A stretch of DNA of 7,409 bases from Beijerinckiaceae bacterium (GTDB lineage Bacteria; Pseudomonadota; Alphaproteobacteria; Rhizobiales; Beijerinckiaceae): positions 1-7,409 of the forward strand of contig DAICZI010000075.1 of assembly GCA_027311205.1 (NCBI GenBank), written 5' to 3'. This document shows, one piece after another, positions 6,974 to 7,409 of the stretch. Numbering within the stretch: position 1 is the stretch's first letter; each line of letters starts with the position of its first letter. A model generated the notes under the pieces. The model had not been told where the DNA came from. It did no database searches and was given only the letters and a program-made list of their open reading frames with translations. Made by a program: the position numbers and the translations under genes.

Positions 6974-7021
6974 CTTTTGCCGCTGCTGCCGGCAAAAGCC
7001 AGGCAACATTTCCGGCTTTTG
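6974..7021. repeat. Two overlapping inverted repeats sharing one arm
   Basis: CTTTTGCCG (6974-6982) pairs perfectly with CGGCAAAAG (6990-6998) around a 7-nt loop. The same right arm extends as CAAAAGCC (6993-7000), which pairs perfectly with GGCTTTTG (7014-7021) around a 13-nt loop. The two hairpins cannot form together. The second loop contains GGCAACATT of the nearby direct repeat. Function unknown; it is outside any identified gene. Confidence 0.6.
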
Positions 7022-7091
7022 ACTATCAAGGTGGCCGCCTCGCGGTGAGTGGTGCTCAAAAACCCAATAGCACCATTTGACGGCAACATTT
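7002..7091 (+). repeat. 10-bp direct repeat GGCAACATTT, two copies 80 bp apart
   Basis: GGCAACATTT occurs at 7002-7011 and again at 7082-7091. The second copy belongs to a 16-bp imperfect palindrome (7082-7097, starting GGCA and ending TGCC, 12 of 16 symmetric). The spacing between identical copies is 80 bp. It could be a scar of a small insertion, a remnant of IS ends, or chance. Confidence 0.5.
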
Positions 7092-7278
7092 GCTGCCTCA
7101 AGGCGAGTTCGCCCGTTATCTTCCTGGCCGTCATGCAGCACCGTTACATATAGCGCGATTTGATATGAAAGCCCGCGCGGTTTGGGCATCAGATTGATGT
7201 GTCATTTCAAGTCTCCCATGAAGGGACGAGAAGGGTGCTGGCGACAATTGTTTTCGCGAACGGCGGAAATCCGATCAT

Positions 7279-7304
7279 GGAACCTGCAGGCCTTGCTTGG
7301 CGTT
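7279..7304 (+). promoter_or_regulatory. EcfG-type general-stress promoter (GGAAC-N17-CGTT)
   Basis: GGAAC at 7279-7283 and CGTT at 7301-7304 are separated by 17 nt. This matches the alphaproteobacterial EcfG/RpoE2 sigma-factor consensus GGAAC-N16/17-CGTT at every conserved base. It lies 56 bp before the ATG of the csbD-like gene, giving an expected start near 7311 and a leader of about 50 nt. csbD-like genes are common members of this stress regulon, which supports the call. Confidence 0.75.
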
Positions 7305-7360
7305 AGCTTTAAACAGGGTGCGAAACGGCACACTGCAATTTTGTACTAAGGAGCTATAAA

Positions 7361-7409
7361 ATGTCGGCAACATCAGACAAAATCAAAGGGGCAGCCAACG
7401 CGACTGTCG
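7361..7409 (+). CDS. CsbD-like stress protein, partial (C-terminus beyond window)
   Basis: Only the first 16 codons are inside the window: MSATSDKIKGAANATV. This is the characteristic opening of CsbD-family (formerly UPF0337) proteins, which are small (about 60-70 residues), hydrophilic, Lys/Ala-rich and stress-induced; their molecular role is not well defined. A strong TAAGGAG at 7347-7353 sits 7 nt before the ATG, fixing the start. The gene has its own EcfG-type promoter at 7279-7304, so it is expected to be expressed in the general stress response and independently of the importer operon, from which it is separated by about 790 bp. The main uncertainty is the small amount of visible sequence. 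Confidence 0.78.
   Translation, partial: MSATSDKIKGAANATV

Larger units (their letters stand above)
6840..7278. other. Non-coding stretch with repeats, likely decayed DNA
   Basis: No convincing gene is present on either strand. Open frames exist (plus 6661-7080; minus up to 7189), but none shows a recognisable domain or a good ribosome binding site, and those on opposite strands overlap. The 6840-7000 part may be the eroded continuation of the transposase, which I could not recover in any single frame. The stretch contains the inverted/direct repeat cluster at 6974-7097. Bases 7141-7278 show nothing identifiable before the promoter of the next gene. Confidence 0.5.

Noticed and set aside
6661..7080. 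A 139-codon open frame on the plus strand
   Set aside because: It overlaps the transposase relic on the opposite strand, has no recognisable domain and has an irregular Cys/Arg/Pro-rich composition; the minus-strand reading explains the sequence better.
1..7409. tRNA, rRNA, CRISPR array, toxin-antitoxin or phage-defence genes
   Set aside because: None of their hallmarks was seen on either strand; every long intact gene belongs to the regulator, the importer or the hydrolase.

Overview
The window reads as part of an alphaproteobacterial chromosome, most likely Rhizobiales or a relative. Three things suggest this: a GGAAC-N17-CGTT promoter of the general-stress (EcfG) sigma factor type in front of a csbD-like gene, a LysR regulator divergent from a CUT1-type sugar ABC importer, and moderate-to-high GC judged by eye. 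The genus cannot be fixed from the sequence.

Left part (1-819): a LysR-family regulator on the minus strand, cut by the window edge, reads away from the importer operon. The 181-bp divergent gap carries three copies of a TTCTG-N5-AA motif. These are the best candidates for the regulator's binding sites.

Centre (820-6566): a tightly packed five-gene plus-strand operon. It encodes a secreted solute-binding protein, two MalF/MalG-like permeases, a MalK/UgpC-like ATPase, and a sulfatase-superfamily hydrolase with a Cys-type C-x-P-x-R active site. The hydrolase has no visible signal peptide. The simplest model is that an intact sulfated (or phosphorylated/phosphonylated) small carbohydrate or ester is captured in the periplasm, imported with ATP, and hydrolysed in the cytoplasm. 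The LysR protein would sense the substrate or a product. The chemical substrate is not determined by the sequence.

Right part (6567-7409): about 800 bp without an intact gene. It contains hairpins just after the operon, a decayed minus-strand fragment of a transposase (probably ISL3 family, with an in-frame stop and both ends missing), and a cluster of inverted and direct repeats. At the right edge a csbD-like stress protein gene begins, under the EcfG-type promoter.

No RNA gene, CRISPR array, defence system or intact mobile element was seen. The most interesting item is the importer-plus-cytoplasmic-hydrolase operon with its unassigned substrate.
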